Assembly: GCA_023386365.1 (NCBI GenBank)
Contig: JAEWJX010000053.1
Location: 1 to 13,073, forward strand
Source: Actinomycetes bacterium
GTDB taxonomy: Bacteria; Actinomycetota; Actinomycetes; Actinomycetales; Microbacteriaceae
Reading direction: 5' to 3'
DNA length: 13,073 nucleotides
Under the pieces are notes generated by a model, which searched no databases, was not told where the DNA came from, and saw nothing but the letters and a program-made list of their open reading frames with translations. This document shows, one piece after another, positions 12,256-13,073 of the stretch. Position 1 is the stretch's first letter. The number at the start of each line of letters is the position of its first letter. Both the position numbers and the translations under genes were made by a program.

Positions 12256-13073
12256 TCAGCGTGTTCGGAAGTAGCGGAAGAGGTGTCGTTCGCGGATCGT
12301 CGCGAACGCGAGGAGGGCCCCGAGCGGCGTCGCCGCGACCCCCGCGACGATTACGCGGAGGCCGAGCTGCGCGAAGGAGCCGGCCTCGGCGGGCGCGGTT
12401 GCGACAATGAGGACGATGGCCGCGGTTGCCGCGAGCGCGGCCGGGATCACCCACGTGAGCAGCTCGAGTGCGACGACGGCCGCGAGGGCCGGGCGGGTTA
12501 CGCCGGCGTGCAGGGCCGAGGCGAGGTGCATCCGCCGGGTGCGGACGGCGAGGAACCCGAGGCCTGCCGCGACGAACGCCGCGACGGGCGGCGCGAATTG
12601 TGTGACGCGCTCCGACATCCGGGCGGCGCCGTCGAACGACGCCCCCAGGGTGGCGTTGAGTTGCGCGATGACGGGAGGCTGCGTGTCGGCGACTTCCGGG
12701 AGCAGGGTGGTCCGGAGAAGCGCGGGGATCTCGGGCAGTGTCGGCCACACGTCGACCCAGCATTCGTCGAACGTGGTGCCGGCGGGGATGGGGGCGAGTG
12801 CCGCGTACCCGAACCCGGGGCGGCGCCCATCCGACGGGTAGGCGAAGGCGCCCGCCACGGGCACGGGGCCTTGTCGAGTCGCCAGGGCGTCGCCTTCGCG
12901 CACGGCGAGCGACGCTGCTGCCTGGTCGGAGAGGATGAGGCCCGCCGAAGGCTGGCCCGATGCGTGAAGCACATCGCGGAGGCCCGGGGTGACGTCGAAC
13001 ACGGGCAGCGTGGACGAGGGGAGCGCGTTCGCGACGACGCCCTGGTCGACGGGCCCCCCGGCGCCCCCCGCCC
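12256..13073 (-). CDS. FtsX-like ABC transporter permease, C-terminal part (5' end outside window)
   Basis: The last 271 or so codons of a membrane protein; the frame is open to the right edge and no convincing start is visible. The N-terminal visible half is a mostly soluble region (to roughly the MSERV at 12617), as expected for the extracytoplasmic domain of MacB/FtsX-type permeases. Three hydrophobic segments follow. The first ends in VRTRRMHLASALHAGV, matching the position of the R-R-E-x-x-L-R-A-x-G cytoplasmic loop of FtsX-like permeases; the second starts near ALAAVVALELLTWVIP; the third is VIVAGVAATPLGALLAF, before a basic tail. The partner ATPase is not in the window and the substrate is unknown. 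The stop is 4 bases before HAIR operator 2 of dnaK, and no terminator is seen between them. The family call rests on topology and the loop motif. Confidence 0.72.
   Translation of the reverse strand, partial: AGGAGGPVDQGVVANALPSSTLPVFDVTPGLRDVLHASGQPSAGLILSDQAAASLAVREGDALATRQGPVPVAGAFAYPSDGRRPGFGYAALAPIPAGTTFDECWVDVWPTLPEIPALLRTTLLPEVADTQPPVIAQLNATLGASFDGAARMSERVTQFAPPVAAFVAAGLGFLAVRTRRMHLASALHAGVTRPALAAVVALELLTWVIPAALAATAAIVLIVATAPAEAGSFAQLGLRVIVAGVAATPLGALLAFATIRERHLFRYFRTR

Noticed and set aside
13051..13073. G-run cluster on the minus strand at the right edge as a G-quadruplex element
   Set aside because: Only about three G-runs are visible, and they fall in Gly/Ala/Pro codons of the permease in a very GC-rich genome. 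The window edge prevents judgement.

Overview
The window looks like a chromosomal segment of a high-GC actinobacterium, most likely a member of the Microbacteriaceae (Micrococcales). The evidence is the very high G+C content, the use of HspR operators (HAIR boxes) rather than CIRCE/HrcA for heat-shock control, a DnaK with the Gram-positive deletion, and the dnaK-grpE-dnaJ-hspR order. The family-level placement is inferred from overall protein style and is not proven.

Layout, left to right. (1) 1-1489, minus strand: 5' part of an HSP100/Clp ATPase gene that runs off the left edge. The protein has a ClpC-type UVR motif and no Clp N-domain, and a HAIR operator sits on its promoter. (2) 1672-2064, plus strand: a small two-helix membrane protein with a C-terminal SHOCT motif. 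(3) 2061-2864, minus strand: a potassium-channel-like protein with a TVGYGD selectivity filter, convergent with (2). (4) 2988-5528 and 5681-8266, plus strand: two large tandem LuxR-family ATPase regulators (LAL/STAND type). The first has an intact P-loop; in the second the P-loop lysine is arginine. (5) 8263-12141, minus strand: the dnaK-grpE-dnaJ-hspR heat-shock operon, with a dnaK promoter bracketed by two HAIR boxes. (6) 12256-13073, minus strand: the C-terminal part of an FtsX-like ABC-transporter permease that runs off the right edge.

How it works together. HspR, the last gene of the dnaK operon, is expected to repress its own operon through the HAIR boxes at 12179-12199 and 12231-12251, and the clp gene through the box at 1504-1524. 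DnaK/GrpE/DnaJ refold proteins and the Clp ATPase unfolds them, so this is one autoregulated protein-quality-control regulon split by an insert of about 6.6 kb. The insert holds the SHOCT protein, the channel and the two regulators. No direct functional link between the insert and the heat-shock genes is visible. The targets and signals of the two regulators are unknown, and they are the least understood part of the window.

No tRNA, rRNA, CRISPR array, insertion sequence or prophage gene was seen, and no non-coding stretch exceeds 300 bases. Both convergent gene pairs end on a shared CTAG, so no base separates the opposing genes. Much of the window is ordinary. The notable points are the matching HAIR/-10 arrangement at two promoters, the Clp protein without an N-domain, the arginine P-loop regulator, a nested palindrome between the two regulators, and the shared stop tetranucleotides.
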